A stretch of 64,000 nt of DNA from Candidatus Magasanikiibacteriota bacterium (GTDB lineage Bacteria; Patescibacteria; ABY1; Magasanikbacterales; 2-02-FULL-50-9b): positions 1 to 64,000 of the forward strand of contig CAITMK010000011.1 of the NCBI GenBank assembly GCA_903893485.1, given 5' to 3'. The position numbers and the translations under genes were made by a program. Under the pieces are notes generated by a model, which saw only the letters and a program-made list of their open reading frames with translations, was not told the origin of the DNA and did not search any database. Shown here piece by piece: positions 16,397 to 23,409 of this stretch (the first letter of the stretch is position 1; every line of letters starts with the position of its first letter).

Positions 16397-17530
16397 ATGT
16401 CACGCGAATCCGCTGCAGAAAATAATGGCGATTGGTCTATATTTTTAATTGGCGCGGGCATTTTGGCATTTGGTTTGGTGATGCTCGGGTCTGCAACGGC
16501 GCCAATTGGCGCATCACATTACGGAAGCACGTATTATTTTTTAATTCGTCAGATTTTATTTGGGGTTTTGCCTGGATTATTGTTGTTTTATATTTTTCGC
16601 CGCGTACCAATTGTTTTTTGGGAACGATCATGGCGAACCATGCTTTGGGTTTCGGCGGTTTTATTAGCGCTGGTATTTGTGCCGCATTTGGGTGCGCGTA
16701 TCAACAATTCACTTAGCTGGATTCATATTGGGTCCATTTCCATGCAGCCGGCGGAGATTGTAAAGTTTACGTTTATTGTTTTTTTGTCGGGCTGGCTCGC
16801 AGAAAATCATAAACGTCTGGCAAAACCATTTAGCGAAGGACTTGGGCAGTATTTAGTATATTTTGGCGTTGTCGCGGGGCTCCTTATGTTGCAGCCAGAT
16901 TTGGGAACCACGCTTGTTTTTTTTGGTGCAGCCGCAATCATGGCGTATGTTGCTGGCGCGCAAACAAAACAGCTCATGGCCGTGGCGGGCGCGGGGCTTG
17001 CGGTGCTTGTTGTTTTAATTGCGATTGCACCATATCGGTTGCAGCGCATTACGGTTATTTTTCACCCTGATCAAGATCCACTTGGCAGCGGCTACCATAT
17101 TAAACAAGCGCAGCTTGCCGTGGGAACTGGCGGCGTGCTTGGACTTGGCCTGGGTAATTCGCGCCAAAAATTTCAATACTTACCAGAAGTAAGTGCGGAT
17201 TCGATTTTTGCAATCATTGCGGAGGAAATGGGATTTATTGTTTCAACCCTGCTACTTATTGCTTATGCGGTGGTGGTGCTAAAAAGTTATCAGCTTGCGC
17301 GTTCATCGCATTCACCGTGGGCACGCTATTTTATCATCGGAACGGCGACCTGGTTTTCAATTCAAACTTTTTTAAATATTGGCGCGATGCTTGGTGTGGT
17401 GCCGCTCACCGGTTTGCCACTGCCGCTGGTCAGCCATGGTGGCACATCGCTCATGGTAACGCTTGCGGCATTTGGCGTGGTATCAGCTATTGCGATTCCG
17501 CCAGAGCGCCGTATTAAATCACGCGTATGA
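16397..17530 (+). CDS. ftsW: FtsW/RodA-type peptidoglycan polymerase
   Basis: SEDS-family glycosyltransferase that polymerises lipid II at division or elongation sites. 377 residues with about ten membrane helices. The periplasmic Asp region follows FHPDQDPLGSGYHIKQAQLA, matching the family's extracellular loop, and GLPLPLVSHGGTSLMV is the C-terminal signature. FtsW rather than RodA is chosen from the mraY-ftsW-murG order. Its stop overlaps murG by 4 bp. Confidence 0.9.
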   Translation: MSRESAAENNGDWSIFLIGAGILAFGLVMLGSATAPIGASHYGSTYYFLIRQILFGVLPGLLLFYIFRRVPIVFWERSWRTMLWVSAVLLALVFVPHLGARINNSLSWIHIGSISMQPAEIVKFTFIVFLSGWLAENHKRLAKPFSEGLGQYLVYFGVVAGLLMLQPDLGTTLVFFGAAAIMAYVAGAQTKQLMAVAGAGLAVLVVLIAIAPYRLQRITVIFHPDQDPLGSGYHIKQAQLAVGTGGVLGLGLGNSRQKFQYLPEVSADSIFAIIAEEMGFIVSTLLLIAYAVVVLKSYQLARSSHSPWARYFIIGTATWFSIQTFLNIGAMLGVVPLTGLPLPLVSHGGTSLMVTLAAFGVVSAIAIPPERRIKSRV

Positions 17531-18603
17531 AAATTGTTTTTTCAGGCGGCGGCACATTGGGCCCGGTAACACCACTCTTGGCGCTCATGGAAACGTTGCA
17601 GGCCGCTGAGCCGGGCGCGCACGAATTTTTGTGGATCACCACTGAGCGCGGTGTTGAAATTCCGTTGCTCAAAAAATATGGTGTTGCGGTTTTATCAATT
17701 CCATCGGGCAAATTTCGTCGATATTTTTCTTGGAAGAATTTTTCTGATCTGCGTCAGTTTTTTAAAGGCGTTGCGGTGGCGCGTGCGGCACTGCAAGATT
17801 TTAAACCAGACGTTTGCGTAACCGCTGGGGGTTTTGTTTCCGTTCCCGTGCATTTTGCGGCGCGCATGTTAAAAATTCCAACACTGGTGCATCAGCAAGA
17901 TATAAAAATTGGTTTGGCAAATCGCCTGATGAGTTGGTTTGCATCGGCGATTACGGTTTCGGTTCCACAGCAGTTGGAGCAATTTAAAAAAGGGAGGGCT
18001 GTGTACACTGGAAATCCCGTACGCCCGAGTATTCGGCAAGGTTCGCGCGAGGCAGGTGTTGAAATGTTTCGGCTCGATGAATCACGTGCAACGGTTTTTA
18101 TTTTTGGTGGCGGCACGGGCGCCGAGGCAATTAATCGCGCCGTGGAAGGAATGGTTTCCGCGGGCTGCGAACTTTTTCAGATTATTCATGTGACCGGCAT
18201 GCATCGCGGGCGGCCATCTGCAAATGAGACGCCGTTTTATCACGCATATCCTTTTTTGACCGCCGAGATGTCACACGCATACGCGGCCGCGGACGTGGTG
18301 GTGGCGCGCGCGGGTTTTAATACAATTACGGAAATCGCGGCTTGTGGAAAGCCTGCAATTTTGATTCCGATCGGGCGGTCGCATCAAACATTGAATGCCA
18401 CCTGGGCCGAGGCAGCTGGCGCGGCTCGCATTTTGCCAGAGGACCATTTGTCCCCAGATTCTTTGCTTGAGGCGATTCGTGATCTTTTAACGGATCATGA
18501 GGGCTATGCGGCCTTGGCAGCTGGCGCGGAAGGCTTATTTCCTGCGGATGCTGCGGAGCGCATTTTAGCGCAATTGCGTAAAATTAGCCAAAAAGCGGCC
18601 TAA
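17527..18603 (+). CDS. murG: UDP-GlcNAc:lipid I N-acetylglucosaminyltransferase
   Basis: Adds GlcNAc to lipid I, making lipid II on the inner membrane face. 358 residues, GT28/GT-B fold: two Rossmann domains, with VIFGGGTGAEAIN-type glycine loop in the second domain and the donor-binding ARAGFNTITEIAACGKPAI near residue 260. The first glycine loop is SGGGTLGPVTP instead of the usual GGTGGHxxPA, so the conserved His is absent. Position after mraY and ftsW supports the assignment. Confidence 0.88.
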   Translation: MKIVFSGGGTLGPVTPLLALMETLQAAEPGAHEFLWITTERGVEIPLLKKYGVAVLSIPSGKFRRYFSWKNFSDLRQFFKGVAVARAALQDFKPDVCVTAGGFVSVPVHFAARMLKIPTLVHQQDIKIGLANRLMSWFASAITVSVPQQLEQFKKGRAVYTGNPVRPSIRQGSREAGVEMFRLDESRATVFIFGGGTGAEAINRAVEGMVSAGCELFQIIHVTGMHRGRPSANETPFYHAYPFLTAEMSHAYAAADVVVARAGFNTITEIAACGKPAILIPIGRSHQTLNATWAEAAGAARILPEDHLSPDSLLEAIRDLLTDHEGYAALAAGAEGLFPADAAERILAQLRKISQKAA

Positions 18604-18608
18604 AGGGG

Positions 18609-18637
18609 TTGACAAAACCCTAAAAACGTGCAATACT
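18609..18637 (+). promoter_or_regulatory. Strong promoter of orphan membrane gene pair
   Basis: TTGACA (18609-18614), 17 bp, AATACT (18632-18637), with TGC directly upstream of the -10. It starts 5 bp after the murG stop and drives the two G+C-rich genes that follow. Confidence 0.75.
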
Positions 18638-18685
18638 AGCATGTTCCTGGTGAAATCTATCCAACCACACCAGGGGGAGGCGAAC

Positions 18686-18952
18686 ATGATTCCGATCATT
18701 TGGGTACTAGTGTTGGGCGGAGCGGTCTCGTGTGGTATGTACTTGTACTTCGCCGTCACGTTCATTTCCATCGCGGCGACCCTTGGCTTCGTCAAGGATC
18801 ATGTGGTGGCAACGATCGCCATCATCGCCGTGCTCACCATCTTGGTGCGCGTGGTGGGCAACACGCGGACCTGCAAGCAGTATCCGCGGAACCTCGCGTG
18901 GCCAGCCGTCGTGGCTGTGCTCGCAACAATCGTCGCGCTGATTCATTTCTAG
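18686..18952 (+). CDS. Small three-helix membrane protein (orphan)
   Basis: 88 residues, nearly all hydrophobic: helices at about 3-32, 40-58 and 70-87, joined by a basic loop (RVVGNTRTCKQYPRN). Not recognised. The start at 18686 follows a strong AGGGGGAGG ribosome binding site, which is unusual for this genome. Codons end mostly in C or G, unlike murG next door. It and the following gene form a private transcription unit with its own promoter and terminator. Confidence 0.65.
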   Translation: MIPIIWVLVLGGAVSCGMYLYFAVTFISIAATLGFVKDHVVATIAIIAVLTILVRVVGNTRTCKQYPRNLAWPAVVAVLATIVALIHF

Positions 18953-18969
18953 CGCAAAGGAGAGAGTCG

Positions 18970-19392
18970 ATGAACATGTTCATTTGTCTTGCGTTCTTGG
19001 TTGAGCTGATCCTGGGCTTTGTCTACGGCCCGATCAGCCACGATCTGGTGGAGGTCATCATAGCGTACATCACCGGTGGATGTGTGCTGATGCAGAGCCT
19101 CCACTACAGTCATCCGCAGTGCTTGGACGGGAATGTCCATCTGCGGCTGCCCACAAAAAATGAGTGGCTCGAGCTGGCACTGCTGACCACTCTCCAGGTG
19201 GTCTGGTGCCTAGTCATCTGGGAGCCGCGCATCCTTTACGCGATTGGCCTTTGCATCGCGGGAAAGTTTCTGGGAGGTCAGGCTCGCCAACGGCTGCGCA
19301 ACACGCATGCCTACGGGAACCCGCTGATCGGCAAGGAGCTGGTCTGGTTCGAGAACTTGCAGGCGGCACGCAAGCGCCGGAAAGTTCTGTGA
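18970..19392 (+). CDS. Membrane protein with basic C-terminal tail (orphan)
   Basis: 140 residues from the ATG at 18970, which follows AAAGGAGAG. About three membrane helices (4-22, 30-47, 66-105) and a soluble, strongly basic C-terminus (ARQRLRNTHAYGNPLIGKEL, ending ARKRRKVL). Not recognised. Codon use is G+C-rich like the preceding gene, from which it is separated by 17 bp, and a large hairpin terminator follows directly, so the two probably act together. Confidence 0.65.
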   Translation: MNMFICLAFLVELILGFVYGPISHDLVEVIIAYITGGCVLMQSLHYSHPQCLDGNVHLRLPTKNEWLELALLTTLQVVWCLVIWEPRILYAIGLCIAGKFLGGQARQRLRNTHAYGNPLIGKELVWFENLQAARKRRKVL

Positions 19393-19414
19393 CATCGGCG
19401 GGCGGCAACGAGTC

Positions 19415-19467
19415 GTGGCGTTTTGCGAGGAAGACTTCCTCGCAGACGCCACGGCTGTTTTATTTTT
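19415..19467 (+). terminator. Terminator of orphan membrane pair
   Basis: Two-part stem: GTGGCG/CGCCAC outside and GCGAGGAA - GAC - TTCCTCGC inside, followed by GGCTGTTTTATTTTT. Confidence 0.85.
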
Positions 19468-19477
19468 ACACAGGTAC

Positions 19478-19506
19478 TTGCAAGATTTTTCAGATTCGAG
19501 TATAAT
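19478..19506 (+). promoter_or_regulatory. Promoter of tRNA-Lys
   Basis: TTGCAA (19478-19483), 17 bp, TATAAT (19501-19506), about 50 bp before the tRNA. Small hairpins (for example CCAACC TTCG GGTTG-like at 19547-19560) lie in the leader. Confidence 0.75.
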
Positions 19507-19559
19507 TTTCGCGCTACGTAATGCGGATGAGCGCAAGTGCTTATCTCCAACCTTCGGTT

Positions 19560-19632
19560 GACCTGGTAGCTCAGTTGGTAGAGCAGTGGCCTTTTAAGCC
19601 AATGGTCGTGGGTTCGAATCCCACCCGGGTCA
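19560..19632 (+). tRNA. tRNA-Lys (TTT)
   Basis: Full cloverleaf: acceptor GACCTGG/CCGGGTC, D arm GCTC/GAGC, anticodon loop CTTTTAA (anticodon TTT), T arm GTGGG-TTCGAAT-CCCAC, discriminator A. CCA is not encoded. The last 18 bases recur as a perfect direct repeat at 19771-19788. Confidence 0.96.
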
Positions 19633-19636
19633 TACT

Positions 19637-19664
19637 AAAAAAACCACCTTCGGGTGGTTTTTTT
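19637..19664 (+). terminator. Terminator after tRNA-Lys
   Basis: A7 - ACCACC - TTCG - GGTGGT - T7; a UUCG hairpin with A and T tracts, so it could work on both strands. Confidence 0.92.
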
Positions 19665-19679
19665 AGTATTATCAGAGTT

Positions 19680-19778
19680 GGGGATTCGAAGGGCACGCGC
19701 ACATGCGAGCGTGCGCAGCATGTGTCGCGCGTGCCCCGGGACTGAGCGCGGGCATTAAGCCCGCGCGAAGCGAATCCC
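19680..19778. repeat. Structured palindromic element, copy A
   Basis: An outer stem GGGATTCG (19681-19688) / CGAATCCC (19771-19778) encloses two hairpins: GGGCACGCGC/GCGCGTGCCC (19691-19700 / 19727-19736, with ACATGC/GCATGT inside) and GCGCGGGC/GCCCGCGC (19746-19753 / 19759-19766). The three-way fold is preserved on both strands. A related, shorter copy in inverse orientation lies at 42322-42382. Confidence 0.75.
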
Positions 19779-19788
19779 ACCCGGGTCA
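19771..19788 (+). repeat. Duplicate of tRNA-Lys 3' end
   Basis: CGAATCCCACCCGGGTCA, identical to the last 18 bases of the tRNA-Lys gene (19615-19632), same orientation, 156 bp apart. It looks like the footprint left when an element used the tRNA 3' end as its attachment site, or a copy made by the structured repeat whose right arm it overlaps. Confidence 0.8.
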
Positions 19789-19815
19789 CTCATTATGATA
19801 TACTATAATTTCTGA

Positions 19816-21153
19816 ATGAAATTTATGCTTAGTTTTCTTCGAAAAATTACTCCACAACCCGTTTTCACACTCTACCATTATTTGCTCGCGGTTACGGGCG
19901 CGTTTCGTTATAACTATCCAACGCGGCGCATGATTACCATTGGCGTGACCGGCACCAGCGGCAAGTCGTCAACGGTTTTTTTCTTGCACCGCATTTTACT
20001 GGCGGCGGGCCATATGCCGGGCAGTACCTCAACTATTGAATTTTGCATTGGCGATTCGTGCACCATGAACAAAACAAAAATGACGCAGCTTGGCCGGTGG
20101 GGCACGCAGCGTTTTTTGGCGCGCATGTTAAAAGCGGGTTGCGATGTAGCAATTGTCGAAACAACATCGCAGGCAATCGAGCAATTTCGCCATCTGGGTG
20201 TGGCGTACGATGTGTGTTTGCTCACCAATTTATATCCAGAGCATATCGAAGCACATGGCAGTTTTGAAAATTATAAAAATGCGAAGAAAAAATTATTCGG
20301 TTATTTGGCAACGCTAACGCGCAAACTTTTTGGCCCGCCAACAACGGCAATTGTTAACGGTACGGTCGCTGAGGCACCAGAATTTTTAGATTTTAAAATA
20401 GAACGCAAGTGGACCACGCAGGCCGCACTTCCAAATACGGATCGCTCGTTTGTGCCAAGCAATATTCAAATCACGGGCACGGGCGTTTCGTTTGATTTGG
20501 ATTTAGTTCATTTTGCAATTCCACTTTTGGGTGATTATGTAGTAACCAACGCGGTTGCTGCAACTGCAGCGGCAGTTGCCATTGGTGTAACCGCACAGCA
20601 ATGTGCTGATGCGTTATCTAAAATCGCGGGAATTCCAGGGCGTAATGAATCGGTGGATGCGGGCCAACCGTTTAAAGTGATTGTTGATTTTGCGTTTGAG
20701 CCAGTTGCCATGGAAAAATTATACGACGTGGTTAAAATGATTCCACACGGAAAAATAATTCACGTACTTGGCGGCACCGGTGGTGGACGCGACAAACGCC
20801 GTCGTCCAATTTTGGGCAACATGGCAGGTGAGCAGGCAAACGTAGTTGTGGTAACGAACGAAGATCCGTACGACGAAGATCCGCGTGTTATTATGCAAGC
20901 GGTTGCGGATGGTGCGCGCGCCGTGGGAAAAAAAGACAACGAAGATTTATTTGTCATTGATGATCGCCGTGCAGCGATACATTTTGCATTGCAAAAAGCA
21001 GCGCCAGGCGATATAGTGTTAGTAACGGGAAAGGGTTCAGAGCAAGCGATGGTGCTTGCAAATCGAAATTTTGTGCCATGGGATGATCGCGCGGTGGTGC
21101 GCGAGGAATGGCACGCAATTGAAAAAGTGAAACAACATGGCGGTACAAGATAA
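19816..21153 (+). CDS. MurE-like UDP-MurNAc-tripeptide ligase
   Basis: ATP-dependent Mur ligase that should add the third stem-peptide residue to UDP-MurNAc-dipeptide. 445 residues. P-loop VTGTSGKSSTVFFLHRIL, central-domain TNLYPEHIEAHGSFENYKNAK, and C-terminal DFAFEPVAMEKLY with VLGGTGGGRDKRRRPILGNM fit MurE best. The position holding DNPR in diaminopimelate-adding enzymes reads NEDPYDEDP here, so the amino acid added is uncertain. TATAAT at 19804-19809 ends 6 bp before the ATG, so the message is probably leaderless. It overlaps the next gene by 17 bp. Confidence 0.82.
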   Translation: MKFMLSFLRKITPQPVFTLYHYLLAVTGAFRYNYPTRRMITIGVTGTSGKSSTVFFLHRILLAAGHMPGSTSTIEFCIGDSCTMNKTKMTQLGRWGTQRFLARMLKAGCDVAIVETTSQAIEQFRHLGVAYDVCLLTNLYPEHIEAHGSFENYKNAKKKLFGYLATLTRKLFGPPTTAIVNGTVAEAPEFLDFKIERKWTTQAALPNTDRSFVPSNIQITGTGVSFDLDLVHFAIPLLGDYVVTNAVAATAAAVAIGVTAQQCADALSKIAGIPGRNESVDAGQPFKVIVDFAFEPVAMEKLYDVVKMIPHGKIIHVLGGTGGGRDKRRRPILGNMAGEQANVVVVTNEDPYDEDPRVIMQAVADGARAVGKKDNEDLFVIDDRRAAIHFALQKAAPGDIVLVTGKGSEQAMVLANRNFVPWDDRAVVREEWHAIEKVKQHGGTR

Positions 21154-21688
21154 GATCATTTTAAAGCCAGAGGAGCGGGTGATTCGCACGGTGCGGCGCG
21201 TCCCAATTATTGATATTGGGCGCTATGCGTTCGCCGCGTTTTTTTTACTGTTGCCATTTTTCTTGATTTATCCGCTGCTTAAAATTAAACCATGGGGAAT
21301 CGCAATTGGCACGGTGTTGTTTTGCATTGGATTATTTTTGGTGGTGCGCACATTATTTTTGTGGTATCACAATGTGTTTATTGTTACGACGCATCGCATC
21401 ATCGATTTGGACCAACGCGGATTTTTTGATCAGGTTGCGTCGCAATCATCGCACGAAAAAATCCAAGACGTTTCATTTCACACCAAAGGATTTTTGCCAA
21501 CGCTGTTTCGGTTCGGCACTATTACACTCAAAACTGGTTGGGGTTCCGTTGAACTCGTGATTCCGCATGTGGCAGAGCCAGCGCGGTTGCAACGACTCAT
21601 TCTTGATGTGCAAGATGCGTATATGGCAAAAGTTGGAACAACGCATGAACATAAAAAAACCTATGACACTCCAGAGTCGGCCGAATAA
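21137..21688 (+). CDS. Bacterial PH-domain membrane protein
   Basis: 183 residues. Two adjacent membrane helices (about 29-51 and 53-77) followed by a bacterial PH-like domain: NVFIVTTHRIIDLDQRGFF, then HEKIQDVSFHTKGFLPTLF and a final strand set (GTITLKTGWGSVELVIPHV). This is the YdbS/DUF304 type of architecture. Function is unknown for the family at large. It overlaps the ligase gene upstream and a FtsB-like gene downstream, so it belongs to this cell-wall and division operon. Confidence 0.8.
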   Translation: MAVQDKIILKPEERVIRTVRRVPIIDIGRYAFAAFFLLLPFFLIYPLLKIKPWGIAIGTVLFCIGLFLVVRTLFLWYHNVFIVTTHRIIDLDQRGFFDQVASQSSHEKIQDVSFHTKGFLPTLFRFGTITLKTGWGSVELVIPHVAEPARLQRLILDVQDAYMAKVGTTHEHKKTYDTPESAE

Positions 21689-22073
21689 AATTATTATTGC
21701 GACATTGGGCTGCGCAGCAATCTGCGTGGTGCTTTTGGTTTCCTTTTTGCGTGTTTTTTTTAAAGACTACGAGTTGCGCCAAGAAATTGCACGCACACAA
21801 GTTGAGGTGGGTACATTGCAGAAAAGAAAAATTGAATCATTGGAGTTGCTAAAGCGGTTACAAAGCGATACGTATGTTGAGGACCGCGCGCGTGAACAGC
21901 TCCAAGCAACGCGTCCTGGCGAAGAGGTGATTGTGGTCCCAGGACTTTCGGTTTCTTCGACTGCTGCGGCAACGGCAACCCCGGAACCTCTATCCACAGA
22001 AACAGAAGAACTTCCCAACTCGCTCAGTTGGTGGTATTATTTCTTTCATTCATCCACCGAGCAATCAAATTAA
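21645..22073 (+). CDS. FtsB/DivIC-like septum formation initiator
   Basis: 142 residues from the ATG at 21645 (an ATG at 21663 is also possible). One membrane helix (about 19-40), then a coiled coil (residues 45-80, DYELRQEIARTQVEVGTLQK) and the short EDRAREQLQATRPGEEVI segment typical of FtsB/DivIC, ending in a low-complexity Ser/Thr/Ala tail. FtsB-type proteins link FtsL and FtsQ with FtsW/FtsI at the septum. It overlaps the PH-protein gene by 44 bp. Confidence 0.75.
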   Translation: MNIKKPMTLQSRPNKIIIATLGCAAICVVLLVSFLRVFFKDYELRQEIARTQVEVGTLQKRKIESLELLKRLQSDTYVEDRAREQLQATRPGEEVIVVPGLSVSSTAAATATPEPLSTETEELPNSLSWWYYFFHSSTEQSN

Positions 22074-22076
22074 AAT

Positions 22077-23090
22077 ATGGAACACACAGAAACAGAACAA
22101 GAAGTAGTTCATCCTGCGCCAGCGCCTGCTGCGCAAGTAAAAGGAAATCCATTTATGCGGGGCATGACCATCGCCATTGGAACCATTCTGGGCCTTGCAA
22201 TTATTGGCGGCGGTGTTGCAACGTTTCGTTATCCAGATTCAATGCCGGTGTATCCACGCATTTACCGCGCCATTCACATGCCAGCGGCGGTGATTGGTAG
22301 TTCCGTGTATTCATGGACACTCATGCAAACGCACATCGACGCACTTCAGGCACAATTGGCGCTGCAGCAAAATGCACCAACACCAACCGCTGATCAGCTT
22401 CGCGTGGCAGCAATTCGCCGCGCGGTTATTACTGAAGCGGTGGAACGCGTTGCGGCTCGTCGTGGTATTGTGGCAACGCCAGCCATGATGGATGCTGAAT
22501 ACACACGTATCGTGGCTTTGCTTGGTGGCCAAGATAAAGTTAAGGATATTTTAGATAATAAGTTGCATTGGTCAGAGGCGCAATATCGCGACTTGATTAT
22601 TCGCCCAAGTGTTTTAATGAATCAATTGCAGGCTGATCTTGAAAAAGAAGCTCCTGTGCAAACGGATGTAAAAGCAAAAGCCCAGGGAATTTTGGATCAG
22701 CTTAAAAAAGGTGCTGATTTTGCAAAATTAGCAAAAGCAAATAGTGAGGATGCTTCGAGTGCGCAGGGCGGCGACTTAGGCTTCTTTGCTCGTGGTGCCA
22801 TGGTTAAACCATTTGAAGACGCAGCATTTAGCTTGAAGAAAGGCGAATTATATCCAGAGTTGGTTCAATCACAGTTTGGATACCATATCATTCAAGTAAC
22901 TGATGTGAAGAAAGATGCAAGTGGTACCGTGATCCAGGTACGCGCACGTCACATTTTGCTGAAGACACAAACAGTAGATTTACTTGGTAACACGTTAATT
23001 GCTGAAATCAAGTCCATGCGTTACTGGCAGTTTATCCACACAGACGCTGGCGTAAAAACAGGACTTGACAATTCTGGCTCAAACGGATAA
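22077..23090 (+). CDS. Membrane-anchored parvulin peptidyl-prolyl isomerase (PrsA/SurA-like)
   Basis: 337 residues: one N-terminal membrane helix (about 29-50), a SurA/PrsA-like helical chaperone region (95-190), and a parvulin domain at 195-280 (AKANSEDASSAQGGDLGFF, FEDAAFSLKKGELYPELVQS, QFGYHIIQVTD). It assists folding of exported proteins outside the membrane. A second, truncated parvulin-like start (VRARHILLKTQ) follows and then breaks off, as if a repeat had been lost. The gene's 3' end carries the promoter of the two tRNA-Gly genes. Confidence 0.86.
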   Translation: MEHTETEQEVVHPAPAPAAQVKGNPFMRGMTIAIGTILGLAIIGGGVATFRYPDSMPVYPRIYRAIHMPAAVIGSSVYSWTLMQTHIDALQAQLALQQNAPTPTADQLRVAAIRRAVITEAVERVAARRGIVATPAMMDAEYTRIVALLGGQDKVKDILDNKLHWSEAQYRDLIIRPSVLMNQLQADLEKEAPVQTDVKAKAQGILDQLKKGADFAKLAKANSEDASSAQGGDLGFFARGAMVKPFEDAAFSLKKGELYPELVQSQFGYHIIQVTDVKKDASGTVIQVRARHILLKTQTVDLLGNTLIAEIKSMRYWQFIHTDAGVKTGLDNSGSNG

Positions 23091-23093
23091 ACT
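23065..23093 (+). promoter_or_regulatory. Promoter of the tRNA-Gly pair
   Basis: TTGACA (23065-23070), 17 bp, TAAACT (23088-23093). It lies inside the last codons of the parvulin gene, with the -10 covering its stop codon. Confidence 0.7.
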
Positions 23094-23135
23094 AAGGAGC
23101 GTAAATATAAGTCGGGCACGTTAGAAATCGAGACT

Positions 23136-23206
23136 GCGGGGTTAGTACAATGGTAGTATGCGTGCTTCCCAAGCATGAAACGCGAGTTCGATTCTCGTAC
23201 CCCGCT
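23136..23206 (+). tRNA. tRNA-Gly (CCC)
   Basis: Acceptor GCGGGGT/ACCCCGC, anticodon stem CGTGC with loop TTCCCAA (anticodon CCC), T loop TTCGATT. 71 bases with discriminator T; CCA is not encoded. First of two tandem glycine tRNAs. Confidence 0.94.
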
Positions 23207-23224
23207 TATGGGTTTACGCAGCCT

Positions 23225-23299
23225 GCGGGTATCGTATAATGGTTATTATGCGTCCTTGCCAAGGACGAAAAACGGGTCCGATTCCCGTTACCCGCTCCA
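23225..23299 (+). tRNA. tRNA-Gly (GCC)
   Basis: Acceptor GCGGGTA/TACCCGC, anticodon stem CGTCC/GGACG with loop TTGCCAA (anticodon GCC), T arm ACGGG-TCCGATT-CCCGT. Discriminator T and an encoded CCA (23297-23299), unlike its tandem partner. Confidence 0.94.
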
Positions 23300-23336
23300 A
23301 AGAAAAAATCCCATCTCCGGATGGGATTTTTTCTTT
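23299..23336 (+). terminator. Terminator after tRNA-Gly pair
   Basis: A 17-bp stem (AAAGAAAAAATCCCATC against its complement) with TCCG loop; the T-rich arm gives the U tract. Confidence 0.9.
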
Positions 23337-23370
23337 GTTTAAGGTTTGAGCAGTAAAGTTTTCCACAGGA

Positions 23371-23385
23371 AAAGTATGCTATAAT
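23371..23385 (+). promoter_or_regulatory. Extended -10 promoter of subtilase gene
   Basis: TATAAT at 23380-23385 preceded by TGC (TGnTATAAT). No good -35 is visible at 17 bp, as expected for extended -10 promoters. Confidence 0.65.
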
Positions 23386-23409
23386 CGTGTACAGTTAACA
23401 GCACATCAA

